A stretch of 64,000 nt of DNA. It comes from Burkholderiaceae bacterium (GTDB taxonomy: Bacteria; Pseudomonadota; Gammaproteobacteria; Burkholderiales; Burkholderiaceae_C). A program made the translations under genes and the position numbers. The stretch is from assembly GCA_024235855.1 (NCBI GenBank), contig JACKLN010000006.1, positions 248,001 to 312,000 on the forward strand, given 5' to 3'. Under the pieces are notes generated by a model. The model saw only the letters and a program-made list of their open reading frames with translations. It did no database searches and was not told the origin of the DNA. Position 1 is the stretch's first letter. Each line of letters starts with the position of its first letter. Positions 16,069-24,779 of the stretch are shown here, piece after piece.

Positions 16069-17130
16069 ATGGCCGTACAGACCGACGATCTCCAGGGCGA
16101 CGACTTCCGGCGCCCGCGCGTGGTCAGCGCCGCGCCGGCGTCGCCCAACGAGGAGGCCCTGGAACGCGCACTGCGGCCCAAGCGGCTGCAGGAATACGTG
16201 GGCCAGGCCAAGGCGCGCGAGCAGCTGGAGATCTTCGTCGGCGCCGCGCGCCATCGCGCCGAGGCGCTGGACCACGTGCTGCTGTTCGGCCCGCCGGGCC
16301 TGGGCAAGACCACGCTGAGCCACATCATCGCCGCAGAACTGGGCGTGAACCTGCGCCAGACCTCGGGCCCGGTGCTGGAGAAGCCCAAGGACCTGGCCGC
16401 CATCCTCACCAGCCTGGAGAAGCACGACGTGCTCTTCATCGACGAGATCCACCGCCTGAGCCCGGTGGTCGAGGAGATCCTGTACCCGGCGCTGGAGGAC
16501 TACCAGATCGACATCATGATCGGCGACGGACCGGCCGCACGCTCGATCAAGCTCGATCTGCAGCCGTTCACGCTGGTGGGCGCCACCACGCGCGCCGGCA
16601 TGCTGACCAACCCGCTGCGCGACCGCTTCGGCATCGTGGCACGGCTGGAGTTCTACACCGCCGAGGAACTGACACGCATCGTCACCCGCAGCGCTGCGCT
16701 GCTCGACGTGCCCATCGACGTTGGTGGCGCAGCCGAGATCGCGCGCCGCAGCCGTGGCACGCCGCGCATCGCCAACCGGCTGCTGCGCCGCGTACGCGAC
16801 TATGCCCAGGTCAAGGGCACCGGTCACATCGACGCGCCCACGGCCGATAAGGCGCTGGCGCTGCTGGACGTGGACCCGCTGGGCTTCGACGTGATGGACC
16901 GCAAGCTGCTCGAAGCCGTGGTGCACCGCTTCGACGGCGGCCCGGTGGGGCTGGAGAACCTGGCCGCGGCCATTGGCGAGGAGTCGGGCACGATCGAGGA
17001 CGTGATCGAGCCCTACCTGATCCAGCAGGGCTTCCTGCAGCGCACGCCGCGCGGCCGCACGGCCACCCTGGCGGCCTTCCGCCATCTGGGCGTGGCGCCG
17101 TCCCAGGCCGCCGGCGGCAGCCTGTTCTAG
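16069..17130 (+). CDS. ruvB: Holliday junction branch-migration ATPase RuvB
   Basis: AAA+ motor that drives branch migration of Holliday junctions with RuvA, 353 residues. Walker A GPPGLGKTT near residue 73, Walker B VLFIDEIHRL, sensor 1 LVGATTRAG with arginine finger region LRDRFGI, and the C-terminal winged-helix DNA-binding domain ending near LIQQGFLQRTPRGR. It is separated from ruvA by 2 kb of opposite-strand copper genes, so it has its own promoter; a -10-like GATAAT lies directly before the ATG. It converges on the hydroxylase gene with 8 bases between stops. Confidence 0.97.
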   Translation: MAVQTDDLQGDDFRRPRVVSAAPASPNEEALERALRPKRLQEYVGQAKAREQLEIFVGAARHRAEALDHVLLFGPPGLGKTTLSHIIAAELGVNLRQTSGPVLEKPKDLAAILTSLEKHDVLFIDEIHRLSPVVEEILYPALEDYQIDIMIGDGPAARSIKLDLQPFTLVGATTRAGMLTNPLRDRFGIVARLEFYTAEELTRIVTRSAALLDVPIDVGGAAEIARRSRGTPRIANRLLRRVRDYAQVKGTGHIDAPTADKALALLDVDPLGFDVMDRKLLEAVVHRFDGGPVGLENLAAAIGEESGTIEDVIEPYLIQQGFLQRTPRGRTATLAAFRHLGVAPSQAAGGSLF

Positions 17131-17138
17131 GGATCGGT

Positions 17139-18236
17139 TCAGGCAGGTTGTTCTGATCCGGCCGTGGCGGGCTGCCGCGGCGTGCAGATGGCGCCCACGG
17201 CCCACAGGCCGCCCAGGATGCCGGCCACAGACGCCAGCTTCTGCGGCCAGCTCAGCAGGTGCGCGTGCCACAGGAACAGCGCGGTGGCGCCCAGCAGGGC
17301 CGTGAACAGCAGGGTGGCCACCCACGCCGCCACGGGCGACAGCACCGGCTCCCAGCGGCGCACGGCCGCCAGGTCGAACGCCGGCTTCGGAAAGCGCGCC
17401 GCGACGTCGGCCGGCCGCCAGCCGGGCGGCTTGAACCACACGCGCAGCTTGTCGGCCCACGAACGGGCATGCCAGCTGTCGTGCAGCAGGTCGGCGTAGA
17501 CCTGCAGGTTGGCCCACAGCGGATTCCAGCTGCGCAGCGGGCTGCGCGTGCCATAGACGCAGGGTTCGTCGGCGCGTTCGTCCTCGAAGCTGCCGAAGAT
17601 CCGGTCCCAGAGGATCAGGATGCCGCCGTAGTTGCGGTCCACGTAGCGGTCGTTGACGGCGTGGTGCACGCGGTGGTTGCTCGGACTGCAGAACCAGCGG
17701 TCGAACCAGCCCAGGCGGCCGATCTGCTGCGTGTGCACCCAGTACTGGTAGAGCAGGTCGATCAGCGCCACCACGCCGAAGACCAGCGGCGGAAAGCCCA
17801 GCAGCGCCATCGGCAGGTAGAAGAGCCAGCCGAAGAGGAAGCCGCTGCTGGTCTGGCGCAGGGCAGTGCTGAGGTTGTAGTCCTCGCTCTGGTGGTGCAC
17901 CGCATGGGCCGCCCACAGCACGGCCACGCGGTGGCCGCCGCGGTGCAGCCAGTAGTAGCAGAGGTCGTACAGCAGCAGGCCGGCCACCCAGACCCAGGGC
18001 TCACTGGCCGGCAACTGCCACGGTGCCAGCGCCTCGTACGCCAGCACGTACATGGCACCGGCCACCAGCTTGCCGAACACGTTGGTGAGCTGGCTCATGA
18101 TGCCCAGGCCGATGCTGGACAGCGCATCGGCGAGCCGGTAGGTGTCGCGCCCGCGCAGACGGCCGACCGTGAACTCCACCGCAATCAAGGCCAGAAAGAC
18201 GGGCGTCGCGAGGACGATGATCTGCGCGTCGGTCAT
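17139..18236 (-). CDS. Sterol desaturase / fatty acid hydroxylase family protein
   Basis: Di-iron membrane hydroxylase of 365 residues. The eight-histidine motif is visible: WLHRGGHR near residue 97, AAHAVHHQS near 110, and SNHRVHHAVND near 185. Hydrophobic helices flank these, and an extra C-terminal pair of helices follows residue 290. Members hydroxylate or desaturate sterols, carotenoids or alkyl-glycerol lipids; the bacterial substrate here is unknown. Start ATG at 18236 (MTDAQIIVLATPVF). Transcribed away from the pilin operon, it shares a 214-base intergenic region with it. Confidence 0.9.
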   Translation of the reverse strand: MTDAQIIVLATPVFLALIAVEFTVGRLRGRDTYRLADALSSIGLGIMSQLTNVFGKLVAGAMYVLAYEALAPWQLPASEPWVWVAGLLLYDLCYYWLHRGGHRVAVLWAAHAVHHQSEDYNLSTALRQTSSGFLFGWLFYLPMALLGFPPLVFGVVALIDLLYQYWVHTQQIGRLGWFDRWFCSPSNHRVHHAVNDRYVDRNYGGILILWDRIFGSFEDERADEPCVYGTRSPLRSWNPLWANLQVYADLLHDSWHARSWADKLRVWFKPPGWRPADVAARFPKPAFDLAAVRRWEPVLSPVAAWVATLLFTALLGATALFLWHAHLLSWPQKLASVAGILGGLWAVGAICTPRQPATAGSEQPA

Positions 18237-18341
18237 ACGCTCATGGTGCCGCGCGGGTGCGGCCGCGCCTAGCCGGGGCTTCCCGGGCAGGCCAGGTTGC
18301 CGACCGTTACGTTTGCGCGGGAATCTGCCGCATTTTCAGCC

Positions 18342-18368
18342 TCAAGCCTCGTTTCAAGTCGTCGATAA
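18342..18368 (+). promoter_or_regulatory. Candidate sigma-28 (FliA) promoter of the minor-pilin operon
   Basis: TCAAG (18342-18346) and GTCGATAA (18361-18368) match the FliA elements TAAAG and GCCGATAA at 4/5 and 7/8 positions, with exactly the 14-base separation of the consensus. The start site would fall near 18375, giving a leader of about 75 bases before the pilE ATG. The match was found by eye. Confidence 0.5.
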
Positions 18369-18389
18369 ACACGGCCATGAGCCGGCAAA

Positions 18390-18410
18390 GGCTGCTCCCC
18401 GGGAGCAGCC
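18390..18410 (+). repeat. Perfect inverted repeat in the pilE leader
   Basis: GGCTGCTCC and GGAGCAGCC, separated by CCG, form perfect 9-base arms. In the transcript this is a very stable hairpin 40 bases before the pilE start codon. There is no T-run after it, so it is not an intrinsic terminator; an mRNA-stability element or protein-binding site is possible. Confidence 0.6.
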
Positions 18411-18450
18411 CGCTGCTGCGTTGCCCGACGACCGACCGGAACCCGATGCC

Positions 18451-18867
18451 ATGACCACGCACCGCCACACCCGCGGCTTCACGCTGATCGAAGTGATGAT
18501 CACGGTGGCCATCGTCGCCATCCTGTCCGCGATCGCGCTGCCCGCCTACACCGCCTACATCCAGCGCTCGCGCGTGCCACCGGCGCTGGACGCACTGAGC
18601 GCGCTGGCCACGCGCATGGAGCAGCGCTTCCAGGACACCGGCAGCTACACCTGCCCCGACGCGCTGGGCGATGCCGGCGACTTCGGCATCGCCTGCGAGG
18701 CGGGCGAGGACGGCCAGAGCTACACCGCCACCGCCACCGGCAGCGGCCCGGTCGACGGCTACACCTACACCATCAACCACCTCGGGGTGCGCGCCACGAC
18801 GGCACATCCCAAGGGTGTGCCGGAAACGAGTTGCTGGAGCATGAAGGGCAGCACATGCGACACCTGA
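18451..18867 (+). CDS. Type IV pilin, PilE-like
   Basis: Type IV pilin-like protein of 138 residues. The class-III leader is MTTHRHTRG with cleavage before FTLIEVMITVAIVAIL; Phe+1 and Glu+5 are present and the N-terminal helix is complete. The mature domain has the PilE pattern (YIQRSRVPPALDALSALATRMEQ), and four cysteines in two pairs (TCPD, IAC; SCW, TCDT) likely form disulfides. It heads an operon of minor pilins and PilY1, so it is more likely a minor pilin (PilE of the pilVWXY1E type) than the major pilin. Its stop overlaps the next gene. Confidence 0.9.
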   Translation: MTTHRHTRGFTLIEVMITVAIVAILSAIALPAYTAYIQRSRVPPALDALSALATRMEQRFQDTGSYTCPDALGDAGDFGIACEAGEDGQSYTATATGSGPVDGYTYTINHLGVRATTAHPKGVPETSCWSMKGSTCDT

Positions 18868-19355
18868 CCCCCCTGCCCCCGCCGGCCCGCAGTGCGCGCG
18901 GCCTGACGCTCGTGGAACTGATGGTGGCGCTGGCCATCGCCGCCATGCTGGCGGTGGCCGCAGCGCCGTCGTTCACCGAGTACATGGCCAACTCGCGCCT
19001 GCGCGAGAACGGCAACAGCCTGTACGCGCAGACGCTGTACGCGCAGAGCGAGGCCATCAAGCGCAACACCGTGGTGCGGGTCGCGGTGGCCGACGGCAGC
19101 ATCATCGTCAGCGACCGGACGGACCCCGACGACCCGCAGACGATCAAGACCACCCCGTTGACCAATGGCATCGCGGCCGAGGCCTTCACGCTCGACTTTG
19201 GCGGCGAAGGCCGGCCCGTGGGCTTCGCCACCGCCGAGGTGGACTTCTCCCACCCCAGCCTGACCTGTTCGTCGACCATCCGCTGCCCGGGCCTGCGCGT
19301 GGATGCCGGCGGCGGCGTGCGCCTGTGTGGCGACCACACCGGGAGCTGCGAATGA
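18855..19355 (+). CDS. Minor pseudopilin, FimT/GspH type
   Basis: Minor pilin of 166 residues priming type IV pilus assembly; FimT homologues also bind DNA during uptake in some species. The prepilin peptidase site is ARG before LTLVELMVALAIAAML with Glu+5 retained. The C-terminal GspH/FimT fold contains NSLYAQTLYAQSEAIKRN and two late cysteines (LTCSS, IRCPG). I chose the ATG at 18855, preceded by GAAGGGCAGCAC; a TTG at 18831 is in frame. It overlaps pilE by 13 bases and its stop overlaps the pilV-type start (ATGA). Confidence 0.87.
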   Translation: MRHLTPLPPPARSARGLTLVELMVALAIAAMLAVAAAPSFTEYMANSRLRENGNSLYAQTLYAQSEAIKRNTVVRVAVADGSIIVSDRTDPDDPQTIKTTPLTNGIAAEAFTLDFGGEGRPVGFATAEVDFSHPSLTCSSTIRCPGLRVDAGGGVRLCGDHTGSCE

Positions 19356-19795
19356 CCTGGCTCACCCGCAAGTCCACCCGGCCGCGCCGCCACGGCGCGC
19401 GCGGCATGGGTCTGATCGACGCCCTGATCGCGCTGGCCCTGCTGGCCTTCGGCCTGCTGGGCATGACGCGCATGCAGACCAGCCTGGTGCGCCAGACCAC
19501 CGAGAGCCAGTCCCGGCTCACCGCAGCCCAGCTCGGCGACGAACTGCTGAGCACCGTGCTCGTGGACGTGGGCAACGCCGGCTGCTACACGCTGCCCGAT
19601 GCCGACGGCTGCGCCAGCGCCACCGCCCGCGCGCGCGCCGAAGACTGGGAAGCCCGCGTGGCCGGCGCACTGCCCGGCAACGTGGAGGCCACGGCTGCCC
19701 TGGACGACGGCCAGTTCACCGTCACCATCACCTGGACCGGCAAGGACTCCGGGGAGACCCGCACGCTGGAGGCGACCACCGATGTCCGCGAATAG
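19352..19795 (+). CDS. pilV: Minor pilin PilV
   Basis: Type IV pilus minor pilin of 147 residues. The leader (about 18 residues) ends ARG, followed by MGLIDALIALALLAFGLLGM; the usual Glu+5 is replaced by Asp. The segment GMTRMQTSLVRQTTESQSRLTAAQLGDELL is the PilV pattern. It overlaps fimT by 4 bases and pilW by 14, so all are co-translated. It probably joins the minor-pilin tip complex with PilW, PilX and PilE. Confidence 0.87.
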   Translation: MTWLTRKSTRPRRHGARGMGLIDALIALALLAFGLLGMTRMQTSLVRQTTESQSRLTAAQLGDELLSTVLVDVGNAGCYTLPDADGCASATARARAEDWEARVAGALPGNVEATAALDDGQFTVTITWTGKDSGETRTLEATTDVRE

Positions 19796-20849
19796 CCTGC
19801 GCCCCATGGCCAACCGCCGCCGCCAGCGGGGCCTGTCCATCGTCGAGCTGATGGTGGGCCTGGTGGTGGCGATGCTGGTGAGCATTGCCGCAGCGGGCAG
19901 CGCGATGATGTTCACGGCCTCGCAGCGCCAGGGCATTGGCGTGGGCGGCAGCGGCATCGGCGCGGCCACCGCGCTGGCGGCGCTGAAGAACGACGCCGCG
20001 TTGGCTGGCCTGGGCTTCTTCGGCGACTCGCGCTACCTGTGCAACCGCCTGGCGCTGAGCGTGGGCGCCACGCTGCACAGCGACGGTGCGGTGTTCACGC
20101 CGATCAACATCACCGCTGGCGACGACGGCGACACCATCGACATCGTCTACGGCAACCGCATCGAATCCGGCGCCAACGTGCTGCTGGCCTCGGCCTCGGA
20201 CGGCACGTCGGCCGAAGTGCTGTCGCTGCTGCCGGCCGGTGTGGGGCAGGCCCTGCTGCTGGCACCGGCCACGCCAGGCACCCCTTGCCTGGTGCGCAGC
20301 ATCACCGGCGTCACCGCCAGCACCGACACCACGCCGCAGGTGCTCACCTTCGGCGCCGACGGCACGCACAACCAGGGCGCCTTCACCGCGGCCCCGACCT
20401 TCGCCGAGCGCGACCGCGCCACGCTGATCGGGGCGCTGAGCTGGAACCGCTACCGCCGCGATGGCAACACGCTGGTGCTGGAGCGGCCGCTGGTGAACGA
20501 CGACAGCGTGGTGCTCACGCGCAACGTGATCGCGTTTCGGGCGCAGTACGGCATCGCGGCTGCGGGCGCCGGCAGCACCACGCTGGAGCAATGGGTGGAT
20601 GCCACGGGCGGCTTCGCCGCACTGGACGCCGCCACGCTGCCGCGCGTGCGCGCCATCCGCATGGGTGTGGTCACCCGCAGCCCGCAGCGCGAGAAGCCCA
20701 ATGCGGGTGGCGACTGCGAGGCCAGTCTCGACAAGCCGCAGCTGTTCGGCGTCGAGGTCGAACCCGATGTCGCCGACTGGCAGTGCTGGCGCTACCGCGT
20801 CTCCACCGTCGTCGTGCCGATGCGCAACCTGGTCCTGGGGCTGAGGTGA
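19782..20849 (+). CDS. pilW: Minor pilin PilW
   Basis: Minor pilin of 355 residues, long as PilW proteins are. Prepilin site RQRG before LSIVELMVGLVVAMLVSIAA, with Glu+5 present. The long mature domain is mostly beta structure (for example TLVLERPLVNDDSVVLTRNV) and ends near VVVPMRNLVLGLR. I chose the ATG at 19782 with GGAG 9 bases upstream; an internal ATG at 19806 gives a shorter leader. The stop overlaps the pilX start by one base. Confidence 0.87.
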   Translation: MSANSLRPMANRRRQRGLSIVELMVGLVVAMLVSIAAAGSAMMFTASQRQGIGVGGSGIGAATALAALKNDAALAGLGFFGDSRYLCNRLALSVGATLHSDGAVFTPINITAGDDGDTIDIVYGNRIESGANVLLASASDGTSAEVLSLLPAGVGQALLLAPATPGTPCLVRSITGVTASTDTTPQVLTFGADGTHNQGAFTAAPTFAERDRATLIGALSWNRYRRDGNTLVLERPLVNDDSVVLTRNVIAFRAQYGIAAAGAGSTTLEQWVDATGGFAALDAATLPRVRAIRMGVVTRSPQREKPNAGGDCEASLDKPQLFGVEVEPDVADWQCWRYRVSTVVVPMRNLVLGLR

Positions 20850-21415
20850 TGAACGTGTGCAACAGGCTTTCGCGGCACGCGCGCGGTCAGCGCGGTGTGA
20901 CCATGCTGGTCGTGCTGGTGCTGCTGTCGGTGATGCTGCTCGGCGGCATGGCGCTGGCGCGGCTGACCGAGGTCGGCACGCTGGCCAGCGGCAACACCGC
21001 CTTCCGCGAGGCGGCGGTGCAGGCGTCCGAGGTGGGCCTGAACACCGTGTTCGAGCGCATCCGCGACGACATCGGCAACGAGGAGACGGCGCAGGCTGGC
21101 TGGTACTGGCCCACGATCCAGGCCGCCGATGCCAACGGCATCCCGCAGGTGGACTTCGACGCCGCGCCGACGATCGCCGTCGGACCCTACACCGTGGCCT
21201 ACGTGGCCGAGCGCGTGTGCGAAGGCGCGATGCCGGTGACACAGCCGCTGCGGCAGTGCCTGGTCAAGCAGGAGCCGCAGGACGTCGAGAGCCAGGTCTT
21301 CGACAAGGAGGCCCTGGACCCGCCCAACTCCCGCCAGTTCCGCGTGACGGTCCGCGTCACCGGGCCCAAGGACACCCAGACCTGGGTGCAGTCCCTGATC
21401 ACGAGAGGTCAATGA
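20849..21415 (+). CDS. pilX: Minor pilin PilX
   Basis: Minor pilin of 188 residues. After a basic leader (HARGQRG) the helix reads VTMLVVLVLLSVMLLGGMAL; Glu+5 is absent, as in tip-type pseudopilins such as GspK and some PilX proteins. The mature domain contains ASGNTAFREAAVQASEVGLN and ends in TWVQSLITRGQ. It starts inside the pilW stop (TGATG) and its stop overlaps the PilY1 start, continuing the chain of coupled genes. Confidence 0.83.
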   Translation: MNVCNRLSRHARGQRGVTMLVVLVLLSVMLLGGMALARLTEVGTLASGNTAFREAAVQASEVGLNTVFERIRDDIGNEETAQAGWYWPTIQAADANGIPQVDFDAAPTIAVGPYTVAYVAERVCEGAMPVTQPLRQCLVKQEPQDVESQVFDKEALDPPNSRQFRVTVRVTGPKDTQTWVQSLITRGQ

Positions 21416-24400
21416 TGAAGACCACCCACCAGGCTGCCGCCTGCCTGCTGGCGCTCGGCGCCTTGCTCAGTGGCCCGGCGGCCCAGGCCACCGACGTGGC
21501 CGACCTGCCGTTGAAATCGTCGGTGCTGGCGCGCCCGAACGTGGTCTTCGGCATGGACGACTCCGGCTCGATGGACTGGGAGTTCCTGCTCGACACCAGT
21601 TCCGGCCTGTTCTGGTGGGATGGCGACGACGGCTGGGACTCGGGCACCGGCAAGCCGCGCCGCACCAAGCACAACAGCTACTGGGGCTACGCCTACCTGA
21701 TGCCGGTGGGCACGGCCACCGGCGGCCAGATCTACGCCTACAACAGCACCAACGGCCTGGCGCTGCCACCGACCAACCAGTTCGCCTGGCTGCGCTCGTC
21801 GGCCTTCAATCCGCTGTACTACGACACCAGCGTCACCTACGACCCTTGGGCGCCGGCTTACCACGACGGTGCCGTGCGGACCTACGACGACGCGTCCACC
21901 TCGGCCACCCTGGCGCACCCGGCCTACAGCGCGGGGCCGACGCTGAACGTCGGCGACGACTGGAACTCTGCCGACGGCAACTGGACGAGCAACGGCTACC
22001 GCTTCTACGTGCAGGCTGGCATGTGGCTGCCGGCCGGCACCCGCGTGCGCGCCACCACCGACGACACCGCCAATCCGGCCACCGACGACGTGCTCTGCCG
22101 CGGCAGCACCGAGCGCACCCTGGACGAGGCCATGAAGGTGCAGTCGGGGCGGGCCTGCTGGGCCTCCGTGCCTTACTACCCGGCCACGTTCTGGCATGCG
22201 GAGGACTGCACGATCGGCAACGACTGCGTGCTCGCCCCCAACGGCACGACCAAGCTCAAGCGCTACGAGATCAAGAGCGGCAACACCTTCCCGTCGGGCC
22301 GCAGCCATGCCGCGGAACTGCAGAACTTCGCCAACTGGTTCAGCTACTACCGCAAGCGCAAGCTGATGCTCGCCGGCTCGATGGGCGCGGTGCTGGAGGA
22401 CCTGACCGGCCTGCGCGTGGGGCTGATGAAGTTCACCGACGAGGGCGCCGACACGCCGACGGTGACGATGTACGACACCGACAACCCCAACGCCAACGAC
22501 AACGGCCGTCGCGTGGCCGGCTTCTTCTACAAGAACGCGCTGGCCGCCGAAGGCACGCCGACGCACGCCACCGTCAAGCACATCGCCAAGCAGTTCAACG
22601 AGAACACGTCCATCGTGCAGTACGCCTGCCAGCGCAACAGCATGTTCATCGTGACCGACGGCTTCTCGAACACCACGTCGATCACCCCGCCGAGCTGGGA
22701 CGCCGGCAAGTCCGCCTCCACCTGGGGCGACGGTGCGCCCTACCAGACCACGGCCACCGGCACGCTGGCCGACCTGGCGCTGCGCTACTACACGAACCGC
22801 CTGCGCACCGACCTCGCCGCCGGCAAGGTGCCGCCGAGCTCGTCGACCGACCCGAACGCGGACACCAACACCGACCTGCACATCAACACCTACGCCATCT
22901 CGCTGGGGGTGCGCGGGGCGCTGTGGCCCACCGATGTCGACCCCTTCGACACGGCGCCGACCTGGACCACGCCAGTAGCCGACGACCCGTCGCTGATCGA
23001 CGACCAGTGGCATGCCACGATCAACGGCCGCGGCCTGATGTTCCTGGCCACCAATCCCACCGAGACGACGGCCGGCATCCGCGCCGTGCTCAGCGACATC
23101 GTCAGCCAGCGCGGCGCGCAGGGTGGCGTGGCGGTGAGCACCGTGAACCTGTCGCGCGGTGACAACCGCGCCTACTTCGGCACCTACAACCCGTCCGGCT
23201 GGCAGGGCGACATCACCGCCCACCCGATCGACGCGTCCACCGGCGAGGTCGACCCCGACACCACGCTGTGGTCGGCCGGCGCGACCCTGCTGGCGCGCGA
23301 CTGGACCACCCGCGTGATCGCCAGCGGCAGCAGCACGTTCACCGCCGCAGCCGTCGGCGGAACGGTCAACCCCGGCGGGGTCTACGGCGACACCGGCCAG
23401 GTCATCGACTACCTGCGCGGCGACCGCACCCACGAAGGCTCGCTGTTCCGCAGCCGGCAGTCGCTGATCGGCGCGGTGATCAACTCCGAACCTGCCGTGC
23501 AGCGTTCGGCCAACGTGATCTACGTGCAGTCCGGTGAAGGCATGCTGCACGCCATCGACACCGCCGTGGGCACCGCGGGCACCGAGCTCTGGGCCTTCGT
23601 GCCGCCGGCCGTCCTGCCCAACATCGGCGAGACCGTTCAGCGCAGCTATGTCTTCCACACCCAGCTCGACGGCTCGCCGACGCTGGGCACCTACGCCAGT
23701 GGCACGCTGCTGGTGGCTGGCATGGGCGCGGCCGGGCGCAGCTTCTATGCGCTGGACGTCTCGAGCCCGCGCGGCCTGGACGAGGCGGGCCTGGCCGCGA
23801 AGTACAAGTGGCAGTTCCCGGCCGCAGGCGACGCCGCCACCGCGGCCAAGGTCGGGCAGTCGATGGGCCGCCCGCGCATCGTCAAGACCAGTGGCGACGG
23901 CTACGTGGTGCTGGTGACCTCCGGCTACAACAGCACGGCCGATGGCCACGGCCGGCTGTGGATGCTCGACGCCAGCACGGGTACGGTGATCCACGAGTTC
24001 GACACCGGCGTGGGTGCGCTGGGCGCCGAGGCCGGACTGGCCCAGGTGTCGGCCTATGCCGAATCGGATGGCACGGTGCGCTACGTCTACGGCGGCGACC
24101 TGCTGGGCAACGTCTGGCGTTTCGACCTGCTGGACAAGGGCACGCCGCACAAGCTGGCCATGCTCAAGGACAGCGGCAACGTGGTGCAGCCGGTGACGGC
24201 GGCACCGGAGCTGACGAAGATCGACGGCAAGCGGGTCGTCATCGTCGGCACCGGGCGCATCCTCGACATCGCCGACTTTGGCAGCACGCGCACGCAGAGC
24301 CTGTACGTGATCGCCGACGGCACGGCCATCGCCAACGTGCGCAGCAGCCTCGTGCAGCAGACCTACAACCCCGACACCGACACGATCTCCGGCGACGAGG

Positions 24401-24771
24401 TGGACTGGAACAGCGACCGCGGCTGGTACGTGGACCTGCCAGCTGGCGAACAGGCCAACACCACCCCGACCATCGCGTATGGCGCGGTGGCCTTCGTCAC
24501 CAACAAGAACGGCGGCACCGACTGCTCGGCGAGTTCGCGGCTGTACGTGCTGGACGTGAAGACCGGCGGCGCGTTCGAGGGTACGGACTTCGTGTCCTCG
24601 GTCATCTCGTCGACGGCCAACTCGTCGGGCGTCACGGCATTGGCCACGAACAACGGCAAGATCGTTGGCTCCGGTCAGGATGCCGATGGCAAGCCCTGGG
24701 AGCGCGAGATCGTCAAGAGCGGGTCGATCGCGCCGGCCAAGAACGCCTGGCGGGAGATCCGCCGGCAGTGA
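21412..24771 (+). CDS. pilY1: Type IV pilus tip adhesin/assembly protein PilY1
   Basis: Large secreted PilY1 protein of 1119 residues that sits at the pilus tip and governs extension and retraction. Signal peptide about residues 1-27 (ending AAQA). A von Willebrand A-like region follows with the metal-site motif DDSGSMD near residue 50. The C-terminal third is the PilY1 beta-propeller (from about residue 650; YVQSGEGMLHAID, LVAGMGAAGRSFYALDV, VVLVTSGYNS), with DxDxDxxxxD-like calcium loops such as DPNADTNTD and NPDTDTISGDEVD. Two adjacent ATGs (21412, 21415) are possible starts. It closes the minor-pilin operon. Confidence 0.93.
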   Translation: MMKTTHQAAACLLALGALLSGPAAQATDVADLPLKSSVLARPNVVFGMDDSGSMDWEFLLDTSSGLFWWDGDDGWDSGTGKPRRTKHNSYWGYAYLMPVGTATGGQIYAYNSTNGLALPPTNQFAWLRSSAFNPLYYDTSVTYDPWAPAYHDGAVRTYDDASTSATLAHPAYSAGPTLNVGDDWNSADGNWTSNGYRFYVQAGMWLPAGTRVRATTDDTANPATDDVLCRGSTERTLDEAMKVQSGRACWASVPYYPATFWHAEDCTIGNDCVLAPNGTTKLKRYEIKSGNTFPSGRSHAAELQNFANWFSYYRKRKLMLAGSMGAVLEDLTGLRVGLMKFTDEGADTPTVTMYDTDNPNANDNGRRVAGFFYKNALAAEGTPTHATVKHIAKQFNENTSIVQYACQRNSMFIVTDGFSNTTSITPPSWDAGKSASTWGDGAPYQTTATGTLADLALRYYTNRLRTDLAAGKVPPSSSTDPNADTNTDLHINTYAISLGVRGALWPTDVDPFDTAPTWTTPVADDPSLIDDQWHATINGRGLMFLATNPTETTAGIRAVLSDIVSQRGAQGGVAVSTVNLSRGDNRAYFGTYNPSGWQGDITAHPIDASTGEVDPDTTLWSAGATLLARDWTTRVIASGSSTFTAAAVGGTVNPGGVYGDTGQVIDYLRGDRTHEGSLFRSRQSLIGAVINSEPAVQRSANVIYVQSGEGMLHAIDTAVGTAGTELWAFVPPAVLPNIGETVQRSYVFHTQLDGSPTLGTYASGTLLVAGMGAAGRSFYALDVSSPRGLDEAGLAAKYKWQFPAAGDAATAAKVGQSMGRPRIVKTSGDGYVVLVTSGYNSTADGHGRLWMLDASTGTVIHEFDTGVGALGAEAGLAQVSAYAESDGTVRYVYGGDLLGNVWRFDLLDKGTPHKLAMLKDSGNVVQPVTAAPELTKIDGKRVVIVGTGRILDIADFGSTRTQSLYVIADGTAIANVRSSLVQQTYNPDTDTISGDEVDWNSDRGWYVDLPAGEQANTTPTIAYGAVAFVTNKNGGTDCSASSRLYVLDVKTGGAFEGTDFVSSVISSTANSSGVTALATNNGKIVGSGQDADGKPWEREIVKSGSIAPAKNAWREIRRQ

Positions 24772-24779
24772 CGCGCGCT

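Noticed and set aside
18284..18297. Possible sigma-54 promoter (GG...GC) upstream of pilE
   Set aside because: GGCAGGCCAGGTTGC has 11 rather than 10 bases between the GG and GC elements and lacks the rest of the consensus; the sigma-28-like site is a better match.
21409..24150. 913-codon open frame on the minus strand opposite pilY1
   Set aside because: It is antisense to a convincing PilY1 protein, rich in His, Arg and Gly with no recognisable domain, and arises from the strong GC bias at codon position three.
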